A DNA stretch of 15,224 nt from assembly GCA_015062085.1 (NCBI GenBank), contig SUVI01000106.1, forward strand, positions 1 to 15,224, given 5' to 3'. Position 1 is the stretch's first letter. Each line of letters starts with the position of its first letter. Made by a program: the position numbers and the translations under genes. Shown in pieces: positions 6,346 through 13,792 of this stretch. The notes beneath the pieces are model-generated. The model was not told the origin of the DNA. It worked only from the letters and a program-made list of their open reading frames with translations, and searched no databases. This DNA is from Planctomycetaceae bacterium. Lineage in GTDB: Bacteria > Planctomycetota > Planctomycetia > Pirellulales > Thermoguttaceae.

Positions 6346-8301
6346 CAGGTATGGATCCTGCCCCATTTCGCGCTGAAGTTTCTTGCGCTGCTTTTCGAAG
6401 TACATGAGGGCTTTTCGCTGCCGGAAATGCTTGCGTTCGACCTTTCTCTGCGCTTTCCGGAAGGTATTCGCGAGCGAATCAAAACGCTGCGCGGTCTCTT
6501 CACCGCGTTTCTTGAGTCTTTCGGACTTTTTCGGACCAAATCCGGTCAGAAGGAGCTCGTCGTCGAGCGAAAGGTACTGTCTGAAAGATCCGGGGTCTCC
6601 CTGGCGCCCGCATCTTCCGATGAGCTGCCGGTCGATCCGCGCAGATTCGTGCATTTCCGTGCAGATGACGTGAAGTCCGCCAAGTTCCTCGACCTCCGGA
6701 GAGAGCCGAATGTCCGTTCCGCGCCCAGCCATGTTCGTGGAGACCGTGACTTTTCCGCGCTGACCGGCCTTCGCGACGATTTCCGCTTCCTCTTCCACGT
6801 GGTACGCGTTGAGGATCTGGTAGTCGATGTTTTTCTCGTCCAGCAGACGAGCGAGGATCAGCGATTTATCGATGGACCGCGTGCCGATGAGGACTGGGCG
6901 TCCAGTCGCGTTCAGATCGGCGATCTCATTCACGATGGCCCGGTATTTCGCGTCGGAATTTCCGTAGACCTGCGTCGGAAGCTGTATCCGGCGCGGGGGT
7001 TTGTTGGTAGGGATCGGCACGAAATTGCACTGGTAGATCTTCTTTAGTTCCTGACGGCTCGCGGCGGCCGTTCCGGTCATCCCGGCCACGTTTTCAAAAC
7101 GGAGGAAGAAATCCTGGATCGTGATCCGTGCAGCCTGACCCGTAGCGACGGTGACTTCGAGTCCCTCTTTTGCCTCGATCGCCTGATGGATACCGTCACG
7201 CCATTTGCGTCCTTCGGAGAGTCGACCGGTGAATTCGTCCACGATCACGATCTCATTGTCCCGAACGACGTACTGCCGGTCCAGATGGAATTCCCGCTGA
7301 ACTTTGATCGCGCGTTCCGTGAACGTGTAGAGGTCGAACATTCCGACGGAATCCAAAATTGACGGTTTCTCGATCATGCGGACCTTAGCGCGTCCCTTGC
7401 GAGTCAGCTCGACTGACTTTTTCTCCTCGTCCCACTCGTAGTCTTCGTCCTGCTCAAATTCCAGCGCATGTTCGGCACACCAGCAGTACGTTGCGACTTC
7501 GATCTTCTCCGCCTCGCCGGGGACCGCACTGATGATCAGCGGCGTGCGCGCCTCGTCGATGAGGATGCTGTCCGCCTCGTCGACCAGAGCAAAAAACGGA
7601 TCTCTCTGGACTGGTTTATCCCCTCCGCCTCCGTTTCCGAAATTCATTCCCTGATTCAGCATCGCGCCGATCAGGTCATTCTGTCCTTCCTTGATCTTTC
7701 GCAAAAGAAGGCGGTCGCGCAGGAAATCAAAACCGAACTCGTTTGCCGTTCCGTACGTGATGTCACACGCGTAGGCTTTCGCACGTTCCGGTGTCTGCAT
7801 CTGGGACTGGATGACTCCGACGTCCATTCCGACGGCACGATAGACCGGGGCCATAAGGTCGGCGTCACGTTTCGCCAGATAGTCGTTTACCGTTGCGAGA
7901 ATGGCTCCGCGTCCCGCCAGCGCGTAGAGGAACATTGGGGCTGTCGCGGTCAGCGTTTTCCCTTCACCGGTCTGCATTTCGACAATGGAACGGTGAAAGA
8001 TCGCGATCCCGCCGAGCAGCTGAACGTCGTAGTGACGCATTCCCTTGGCTCTGCGGGCAGCCTCACGCACGAGCGCAAATGCTTCTGGAAGGATCCGCGC
8101 CAACGGTTCGCCGCTGCGTGCGCGATGCCGGAGGGAAAGTCCTTCCTTTCGGATCTGCTCGTCCGTAAACGCCATGAATTTCGGCTCAAGTCCGTTGATC
8201 ACCGTCAGCGTCTGGTACCAGCGCGCCAGCTTTCCTTTTGTTGACACGACGTCGATCGTTCCTCGGATCTTTCCCCACGTCCCTTTTGAAACTCCTTGCA
8301 T
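6331..8301 (-). CDS. secA: Short SecA-type translocase ATPase (accessory SecA, lacks C-terminal domains)
   Basis: SecA drives preproteins through SecYEG using ATP. This copy has 656 residues against about 830-900 or more for standard SecA. The motor is complete: MQTGEGKT (Walker A, 109-116), VDEADSILIDEARTPLIIS (240-258, Walker B), VAGMTGTA (405-412), STNMAGRGTDI (521-531) and IGRCGRQGDPGSFRQYLSLD (561-580). The preprotein cross-linking region lies near 260-385. After the first scaffold helix (AQRKVERKHFRQRKALMYFE, 617-636) it ends in EMGQDPYLD. It therefore lacks the helical wing, most of the scaffold and the zinc-binding tail. A Gly/Asn-rich insert (about 214-233) precedes Walker B. GGGAG before the ATG is a good ribosome site. 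The secreted VIT protein gene ends 45 bp upstream, suggesting cotranscription. I infer a second, specialised SecA beside a standard one elsewhere; I recall short SecA paralogues in planctomycetes. Confidence 0.9.
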   Translation of the reverse strand: MQGVSKGTWGKIRGTIDVVSTKGKLARWYQTLTVINGLEPKFMAFTDEQIRKEGLSLRHRARSGEPLARILPEAFALVREAARRAKGMRHYDVQLLGGIAIFHRSIVEMQTGEGKTLTATAPMFLYALAGRGAILATVNDYLAKRDADLMAPVYRAVGMDVGVIQSQMQTPERAKAYACDITYGTANEFGFDFLRDRLLLRKIKEGQNDLIGAMLNQGMNFGNGGGGDKPVQRDPFFALVDEADSILIDEARTPLIISAVPGEAEKIEVATYCWCAEHALEFEQDEDYEWDEEKKSVELTRKGRAKVRMIEKPSILDSVGMFDLYTFTERAIKVQREFHLDRQYVVRDNEIVIVDEFTGRLSEGRKWRDGIHQAIEAKEGLEVTVATGQAARITIQDFFLRFENVAGMTGTAAASRQELKKIYQCNFVPIPTNKPPRRIQLPTQVYGNSDAKYRAIVNEIADLNATGRPVLIGTRSIDKSLILARLLDEKNIDYQILNAYHVEEEAEIVAKAGQRGKVTVSTNMAGRGTDIRLSPEVEELGGLHVICTEMHESARIDRQLIGRCGRQGDPGSFRQYLSLDDELLLTGFGPKKSERLKKRGEETAQRFDSLANTFRKAQRKVERKHFRQRKALMYFEKQRKKLQREMGQDPYLDSTN

Positions 8302-8346
8302 TTTGTCTCCCTGAGATTTTTGATCCAGACGTTCGAAACGGCGGAT

Positions 8347-11300
8347 CTACTTCTTGAACTCGATCGTCCCGATCGTGTACTTTTCTCTTTCATCGGCAGA
8401 ATCCGGATCCAGTTTGAGCTGGAACGTCAGCGATTCACGCTTCTGGTTCTTTCGCGCGAAATTCGTGAAGACGTCAGCCTGGATGGTGACGGCTCCGAGG
8501 ATCTTTGCGGACGATGAAGAGTAAAAATGTGCCAGAATTTCGTATTTTCCTTTGGGCGCACGCCGGATCTGGTACTCTTCTGGTCCGTAGCCGCTCGTGA
8601 AATCTGCGGTGAGGTGCCCGCCGTTTGTGGAATCCTGATGCGAGTATCCCACTTTCTCGCCGCTCGGTTCCGTCACCCAGAGGTCGATGTCCGTGTCGTT
8701 TCCAGACCACGTCAGCACGATACGAATATCCAGATCGACCGGTCCGATCAGTTTTTTATCCAGCGGGATCTCCGTCACTCCGGCTTTTTGCGCGATCGGG
8801 ATCAAGGCATTGGCTTCTTCCAGACCGAAAAGCTCGATCTCTGGGAATCGGCGTTCCCAATCCTCAAAATCACGTCCGTAGATCAGCGTGCCGTAGTGTT
8901 TGAGCGCTTCCGTGTAGTCCGACTTCGCGTTTTCCGGATGCTTTTCCGCACGCCGGGTCAGCGCGATGGCCAGATCGCGGTAGGACTGCGGCTCTTCCGG
9001 ACGGATCTCGAGCACTTTTCGGAAGACCGGAACCGCATCTTCCGGATTTTCGTACTGAAGCAGCCGATTTCCAAGGACGCGGAGGAGTTCCTGATTTTCC
9101 AGCTCCATTTCCGCGAGATTGGAAAGGATCCGGAGTGCCAGTTTCGCGTCTTTCCGATTCCGGAAGAATTCCGCACACTCGAGGAAAAACGCCGGCGACT
9201 GTGCAAATTCACCGCGCAGCGAAAGGTACACCGCGTACGGATCCTTCGTCTCGGTCATTTTTTTCAGGTACGGAGAGTCGGGATCCCATGGCTGAAGCTC
9301 GATCGCGGCCGTCCGCGGCTCCTCCGTGTCCGAAGACGCTCCGTTTTCCGGGGCCGACATTGCCGGTGCGGGAACGGCATCCTGTGCCGGAGCGGCTGCC
9401 TCAGCATCTTCCTCAAGATCTTCGGCTTCCTCAAACTCCTCTACGACGGCCGGGAGTTCTTCGTCTTCCGCAAGAGGAGCCGCTGACGGAGCAGCAGTTT
9501 CACTCACCCGATACTGTGCGCGTCCGCCGGCTCGAATGTCCTCTTCGTTTTCCTCTTTTTGGAACCATTTGAGGAACTTCTGAAGCTGGAAATTCTTTCC
9601 GCGCCATTCCTGGTACTCACTCCAGAGGGCCTCGAGATACTCGATCCGGTCTGCTTTTCGTTCTTCAAACGACTGACGGATCTCATCGTTCTGAAGTGCC
9701 CGGATCCGGAAAAATTCCTGACGCATTTCAACCAGCGATTCCGGCGGCGCAATGTCGTGCCGGAGGTACTGATCAAGCGATTCCAGCACGATGAGCGACG
9801 TTTCGGGCGTCGCAAGCGAAAATTCGTGTCCAAGATCCTTCACCGCTTCCCGATCCGTGTCGGGCATCAGGAGAAGCGCTTCCAACTTGCGCTGGCCGAA
9901 GAGCGTTCGGAGCGACTCGCCGGCGGGTGCGTTTTCGCAGGAAACGGCGGTCTGGGGGCCTTTACCGACTTGGATCTCCACATTTGCGGAACGAGTCCGG
10001 CCCACGAAAAGGAAAGACGCACCGTTTTCTGTGTTTGCCTCATCTCCTGCATTTCCCGCGGCGATCTCAGACGTCAGGAATTTCGGGAAGATCTCGCCGT
10101 TCGAGACCTGGACCGGACGCGGAGCCGCCCCATCGAGCGTCTGCATGACCTGCCGGACGGCCTGATCCGTCGGGATCTTTTCCAGATCGACGAACCTGCC
10201 GGCATGATTCTGCGCAAGCCGTTTTAGCGTCACGGCATCCTGCGCGTTTCCAGATGCGAACGTGAAGAGCCGTCCCGGAAGTTCCGCGTTCTCCGATTCA
10301 TGCCAGTTCGCAAAACCGTCCGAGAAAAGGAACGAAACGGAATCCATTCCCTCCGGCGCGAATTTGGCAAGCTGCGAGAAGTTCGTCGCACCGTCGCACG
10401 GAAGTTCCGCGAGCGTCTTTTCGAGTTCCGCAGCCTTTACCGTCAGGATCTCTCCCGGATCGATGAGATTTCGGACCGGGACCAGGCGCACGGTGTCGAT
10501 CTTTGCTTCTTGGAGCCACGCCTGAAGAAATGCGAGTTCCTTCTTCTGCGTTCCCGCGAATCCCGTCGTTGAGCGTGAGCCGGAGCAGTCCCAGAAGACT
10601 GTCACGGAGTTGGGGAGCCGGGAAACTCTGTCCGAGGCGGCATCTTTTGGGGCTTTTTCTATGCCGGCGGCCGGAGTTTGGGGAGAGTCCTTCACCGCAG
10701 CCGGATCCTTCACCGCAGCCGGATCCTTCACCACTGCCGGATCCTTCACCACAGCCGGATCCTTCACCACAGCCGGATCCTTCACCACAGCCGCGTAGTA
10801 CGTGAAACCGTCCGCCGACTTTTCCGTCCAGATTTCGGGACCAGCGAGCGGGACCGCGAGAACGATCTCCTGCTGAGTCTGGAAATTGAGTGCGTCTACG
10901 TCGCCGAGCAAACTGTCTTCCCACGGCTCGAAAGTCAGCTCTTTGATCTCACCTGCGAGTTTTCGGGGTGCGTATTTTTGGACGAGTTCTTCCGAAAGCG
11001 CAGCGTCCTGATCCGCTTTTTCCATCACTTCGGGACTTTCCGGCAAAAAAGACCGCCAGATGAATTCAAAATATTTTGCCGGTTCTTTCAGAGCAAGCGG
11101 AAGCCGCCAGATCCCCTCGCCGGGCTTTTCGCCAGGTTCCAGGACGGAAATGAATTCGATCCGGATCGTGCGTTTTCCAAAAGCCGGGACCGGGTAAATG
11201 CGTGTTTTGAATTGATTTCCGCGCTGAACTTCGACCAGGGCCGGGTCCACGTTCCGCCGGATCTCGGACTCGAGCGCAACGCGGGCCTTTTCTTTCGTGA

Positions 11301-11721
11301 CGGCCGACGCATCGACCATGACGCCGTTGATGTCGAGCGCGTAGCCGGAGACCGTCACCCCTTCCGGAAGCGGAAATTCCAGTGTCTCCTCCATATCCGT
11401 GTCGTTCGGATTCTTGAACGTGATCGTCGTGACCGTACGGCAGATTCGCCCGCGATGTTCGACGCGGACCGAGTATTCCTCGATCTGGATCGGTTCCTGT
11501 GGACCAGAGGGCACGATGACGCCGGGATCAATGATCTCTCCATTACTGCGGGTTGGTTCGGCAGGGCGCGGAACCGGTTCTGGAATGACTTCCGCGGTCG
11601 GAACTTCAACGGGATCCAATGGGGCACGATCCGGAGTTTGTGCCGAAAGACCCGTAGGGAAAAAATACCCAATCGCCGTGAATACCAGCAAAAAAACGGG
11701 GAAATAGAAAAAAAGTCTCAT
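8347..11721 (-). CDS. Secreted VIT / von Willebrand A / TPR / DUF2135 protein
   Basis: This 1124-residue exported protein starts with a signal peptide (1-27, hydrophobic core FFYFPVFLLVF, likely cut after LSA). A Pro/Glu-rich stretch leads to a VIT domain (about 80-200), the module of inter-alpha-trypsin inhibitor heavy chains. A KDPAVV-type repeat (about 312-346) follows. The vWA domain (about 370-530) has an intact metal site: D378-C-S380-G-S382, T446 and D468. An EEFEEAEDLEEDAE acidic linker (about 753-778), TPR-like helices (about 838-950) and a DUF2135 domain (about 990-1090, DIDLWVTEPSGEKVGYSHQD at 1011-1030) complete it. There is no second membrane helix, so I place it in the periplasm or outside. 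The start at 11721 is chosen for its signal peptide and strong AGGAGG site; an ATG at 11814 adds 31 residues that mask the signal. A metal-dependent adhesion or scaffold role is inferred. Confidence 0.9.
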   Translation of the reverse strand: MRLFFYFPVFLLVFTAIGYFFPTGLSAQTPDRAPLDPVEVPTAEVIPEPVPRPAEPTRSNGEIIDPGVIVPSGPQEPIQIEEYSVRVEHRGRICRTVTTITFKNPNDTDMEETLEFPLPEGVTVSGYALDINGVMVDASAVTKEKARVALESEIRRNVDPALVEVQRGNQFKTRIYPVPAFGKRTIRIEFISVLEPGEKPGEGIWRLPLALKEPAKYFEFIWRSFLPESPEVMEKADQDAALSEELVQKYAPRKLAGEIKELTFEPWEDSLLGDVDALNFQTQQEIVLAVPLAGPEIWTEKSADGFTYYAAVVKDPAVVKDPAVVKDPAVVKDPAAVKDPAAVKDSPQTPAAGIEKAPKDAASDRVSRLPNSVTVFWDCSGSRSTTGFAGTQKKELAFLQAWLQEAKIDTVRLVPVRNLIDPGEILTVKAAELEKTLAELPCDGATNFSQLAKFAPEGMDSVSFLFSDGFANWHESENAELPGRLFTFASGNAQDAVTLKRLAQNHAGRFVDLEKIPTDQAVRQVMQTLDGAAPRPVQVSNGEIFPKFLTSEIAAGNAGDEANTENGASFLFVGRTRSANVEIQVGKGPQTAVSCENAPAGESLRTLFGQRKLEALLLMPDTDREAVKDLGHEFSLATPETSLIVLESLDQYLRHDIAPPESLVEMRQEFFRIRALQNDEIRQSFEERKADRIEYLEALWSEYQEWRGKNFQLQKFLKWFQKEENEEDIRAGGRAQYRVSETAAPSAAPLAEDEELPAVVEEFEEAEDLEEDAEAAAPAQDAVPAPAMSAPENGASSDTEEPRTAAIELQPWDPDSPYLKKMTETKDPYAVYLSLRGEFAQSPAFFLECAEFFRNRKDAKLALRILSNLAEMELENQELLRVLGNRLLQYENPEDAVPVFRKVLEIRPEEPQSYRDLAIALTRRAEKHPENAKSDYTEALKHYGTLIYGRDFEDWERRFPEIELFGLEEANALIPIAQKAGVTEIPLDKKLIGPVDLDIRIVLTWSGNDTDIDLWVTEPSGEKVGYSHQDSTNGGHLTADFTSGYGPEEYQIRRAPKGKYEILAHFYSSSSAKILGAVTIQADVFTNFARKNQKRESLTFQLKLDPDSADEREKYTIGTIEFKK
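10688..10795. repeat. Six 18-bp tandem repeats inside the VIT protein gene
   Basis: Six near-identical 18-bp units, TCCTTCACCGCAGCCGGA and close variants, run head to tail. Read on the coding strand they give six K-D-P-A-V/A-V repeats between the VIT and vWA domains. All units keep the frame, so array length could vary between strains without loss of the protein. Five units end at a GGATCC junction. Confidence 0.93.
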
Positions 11722-11825
11722 CGAAAACCTCCTGGAGGATGGTCCGTAAATGTGTTTGGCAAAATTTTCAACACACGGATGAAAATCTGGAATCGGGAAA
11801 ATTTGAATGTGCATGGGGAAAGGTC

Positions 11826-11852
11826 TTCCGGACCGAATGCGTCGGCCCGGAA
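11826..11852 (-). terminator. Stable hairpin after the flavin oxidoreductase gene
   Basis: TTCCGGACCGA (11826-11836) and TCGGCCCGGAA (11842-11852) form an 11-bp stem with one G-T pair and a 5-base loop, 18 bases after the oxidoreductase stop codon. Its stability and position suggest transcript end or 3' protection. No proper T-run follows on the minus strand, so it is not a textbook intrinsic terminator. The rest of the 149-bp gap holds the VIT gene's ribosome site and only weak promoter-like hexamers. Confidence 0.5.
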
Positions 11853-11870
11853 ATTTTCAGTTCCCTTCAT

Positions 11871-13337
11871 TTATTCCGCACTGCGGGCGCATGGCGACTT
11901 CAGCTGCTTCAAGCGCAGTGCTTCGGTCATCTGCCGGTAGTCGCGGTCCAGCGGATAGCATCCGGAGACCATACCGTTTCGCGGAGCGGTCGTGCAGTCA
12001 CTGAACGTTCGGCAAACTCGGCATCGATCCATCGGACGGCCTGCGAGCGAATCCGCGGCCATTTCTCCGTACGTCAGGACCATGCGTCCAAGCCCCACGC
12101 TGTCGATCCAGCCTGCGCGAACGACGGCCTGCGCCACGTGCGGAAGGTAGTCCTGGAAGTAAGTGTACGCCGACCCGACCATCGGAAGTTCCGGAAAACG
12201 TTCCTTTAAGATCCGCGCGTTGAAGATCTGGCGGCAGCAGCCGAAAAGCGGGTCTTCCGGAGGATCGATCCTCGGCGGGATCTTCATCGATCCGTCCGGC
12301 TGAAGGACCGCTTCGACCGCAGGCGTGAAGGACGGACGCTGCGCGTAGACCGAGTAGTACGGCGACGCGGCCGTGACGTTCAGGACGTCGATCTTGATCT
12401 CCTCCGCCATGATCCGCACGATCTCAAGATCCTCCTCGCTCATGCAGTTCTGGACTGTGCCGAACTGTGCTTTCGTTTCCTCGCCGGGAATCGCGTCAAA
12501 GACGGAAAGACGCACTCCGATGAGCATGCCGGGACATTCCGTCCGGATCCCTTCCGCGACTTCCCGCAGAAAACGCATTCGATTCTCAAGCGGTCCGCCG
12601 TATGGTCCGGGACGATTTACGGCATGGAGAAGTTCGTGCGCGAGGTAACCGTGGCAGTGTTTCACGTCCGCGAAATGGAATCCCGCTTTCCACGCACTTT
12701 TCGCGACTTTCACGTAGTTTTCGATGATCTGGCGCAGATCAGAGTCCGTCACGAGGTACGAGTCGTCTTTCGGGTCGATCTTCACGCGGGCGTCCAGCAT
12801 CGGGTGGTGGTACGCGATCCGCGGCGTGTTGCGGTCCGCCCACGGCTTGCTGAACCGTCCCGAATGCGTGAGCTGAAGCCCAACGAGGAACGTTTCATCC
12901 GGATCTTTCCCTTCAGTTTTCAAGTACTCGCGGTGTGCCTGCGTGACCGTCTCGAAAAGCTCGGCGTACATCGTGTCGGCGTGCGCGTCATTGTGGCAGA
13001 GCTGACGCGGATTCGAGCGGCCGTCCTCCTGGACCGCACACGCTTCACCGCCCCAGACGAGGGCCGCGCCGCTTCTCCCGAATTTCTTCCACCGATTCAG
13101 AAGCAGTTCGGACGGCGTCCCGTCATCATTGGCGTCCCACCCTTCCATCGCCTGCGTGCACCAGCGGTTCGGCAGCGTGTACGGGCCGATCTTCAGCGGC
13201 TGCGCCATTGGGGAACCTTCCGCTTCCGAAAGGATCTTTTCGTCAACTGGAAGTTCCAGACCAAGCGATCCCAAATAGTTTACGAACTCCTCGCGGGTAC
13301 GCAGCGCACCGATCCGGCGGTAGGCAGATCTCTCCAT
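11871..13337 (-). CDS. NADH:flavin oxidoreductase of the Old Yellow Enzyme family with C-terminal Cys cluster
   Basis: The core is an FMN-binding TIM barrel (about residues 45-430 of 488). It shows NRWCTQAMEG (57-66), the QLTHSGRF loop (155-162), DVKHCHGYLAHELL (224-237), NRPGPYGGPLENRMRFL (241-257) and a phosphate-binding stretch around SVGLGRMVL (413-421). Four cysteines near the C-terminus (C439, C442, C448, C460) resemble the 4Fe-4S ligands of 2,4-dienoyl-CoA reductase-type enzymes, but the spacing is C-x2-C-x5-C-x11-C, not x2-x3-x11. Lys226 stands where many relatives have the first His of the H-x-x-H/N pair; His229 is kept. There is no C-terminal FAD/NAD domain and a 45-residue N-terminal extension is present. 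Substrate unknown. AAGGA lies about a dozen bases before the ATG. No functional partner is evident among the neighbours. Confidence 0.88.
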   Translation of the reverse strand: MERSAYRRIGALRTREEFVNYLGSLGLELPVDEKILSEAEGSPMAQPLKIGPYTLPNRWCTQAMEGWDANDDGTPSELLLNRWKKFGRSGAALVWGGEACAVQEDGRSNPRQLCHNDAHADTMYAELFETVTQAHREYLKTEGKDPDETFLVGLQLTHSGRFSKPWADRNTPRIAYHHPMLDARVKIDPKDDSYLVTDSDLRQIIENYVKVAKSAWKAGFHFADVKHCHGYLAHELLHAVNRPGPYGGPLENRMRFLREVAEGIRTECPGMLIGVRLSVFDAIPGEETKAQFGTVQNCMSEEDLEIVRIMAEEIKIDVLNVTAASPYYSVYAQRPSFTPAVEAVLQPDGSMKIPPRIDPPEDPLFGCCRQIFNARILKERFPELPMVGSAYTYFQDYLPHVAQAVVRAGWIDSVGLGRMVLTYGEMAADSLAGRPMDRCRVCRTFSDCTTAPRNGMVSGCYPLDRDYRQMTEALRLKQLKSPCARSAE

Positions 13338-13486
13338 CTTCTTGTGTCCTTTTTTCTTATTTGGGGATGAAATGAAACGTTTTTTCCGATTTCTTTATGA
13401 TACTTCATTTTCAGCCAAAACACTACCCCCCCCGAGACGGATTTTTCGCAAAAAAGACTAAAAAAACAGAAAAAAACGAAATTCCG

Positions 13487-13501
13487 CGAAATATTTTTAA
13501 A
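13487..13501. repeat. First copy of a 15-bp direct repeat in the 13.3-13.8 kb gap
   Basis: CGAAATATTTTTAAA occurs here and again exactly at 13615-13629, 128 bp apart in the same orientation. The second copy is at the centre of the nested palindrome, so the repeat may reflect insertion or recombination in building the element. Confidence 0.75.
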
Positions 13502-13530
13502 GGTCTATCCGGGAACCGCGCACCAGTTTC

Positions 13531-13760
13531 ACCACTGAGGACACAGAAAACGCACCGACACACACTGAATTTTAAACACGAAAAGCACGAAAAGCACGAA
13601 AAAAACGAACCTCACGAAATATTTTTAAACTTTAAAATTTCATTTGTGCCTTTTCGTGTTTTCCGTAAAATTCGTGTCAGGGCACGTTTACTGCTTTTTT
13701 CCTCTTTTCTTTTCTTTTCTTTTCAGTGTGTTTCTGCGGTCTTTCTGTGGCCTCAGTGGT
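13531..13760. repeat. Large nested inverted repeat (dispersed palindromic intergenic element)
   Basis: Three nested levels of symmetry are visible. The outer arms (13531-13569 and 13722-13760) match at about 32 of 39 bases without gaps, starting ACCACTGAGG and ending ACACACTGAA before the centre. The middle arms (13576-13609 and 13644-13677) match at about 23 of 34 and carry CACGAAAA motifs. The core is TTTTAAA-C-TTTAAAA (13623-13637). A TTTTC repeat tract (about 13700-13723) pads the right half. Such ACCACTGAGGACACAGA and CACGAAAA repeats resemble non-coding repeats I recall from several environmental genomes. It lies between the two flanking genes and encodes no credible protein. It could fold as RNA, form a cruciform or end transcription. 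Confidence 0.85.
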
Positions 13761-13792
13761 AAAAATCACGGCGCAGATTTTTGGTCGGATCC

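Larger units (their letters stand above)
13338..13792. other. 455-bp AT-rich gap holding the nested palindrome
   Basis: Apart from the inverted repeat and the 15-bp direct repeat, the gap contains a run of eight C (13426-13433) and the weak ribosome site of the oxidoreductase gene. No convincing promoter was found: the best -10-like box, TATCAT on the minus strand near 13398-13403, lacks a good -35 partner. An open frame across the repeats is an artefact of the repeats. Confidence 0.6.

Noticed and set aside
11722..11814. Longer VIT protein start at 11814
   Set aside because: The extra 31 residues would bury a typical signal peptide, and AGGAGG stands just before the ATG at 11721.
10678..11940. 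Plus-strand open frame of 420 codons opposite the VIT gene
   Set aside because: It starts inside the 18-bp repeat array and is antisense to a well-supported exported protein. No domain is seen.
13397..13762. Plus-strand open frame of 121 codons with KHEKHEKHEK
   Set aside because: It is a translation of the CACGAAAA repeats and palindrome arms. It has no ribosome site or domain, and such His-Glu-Lys frames are a known repeat artefact.
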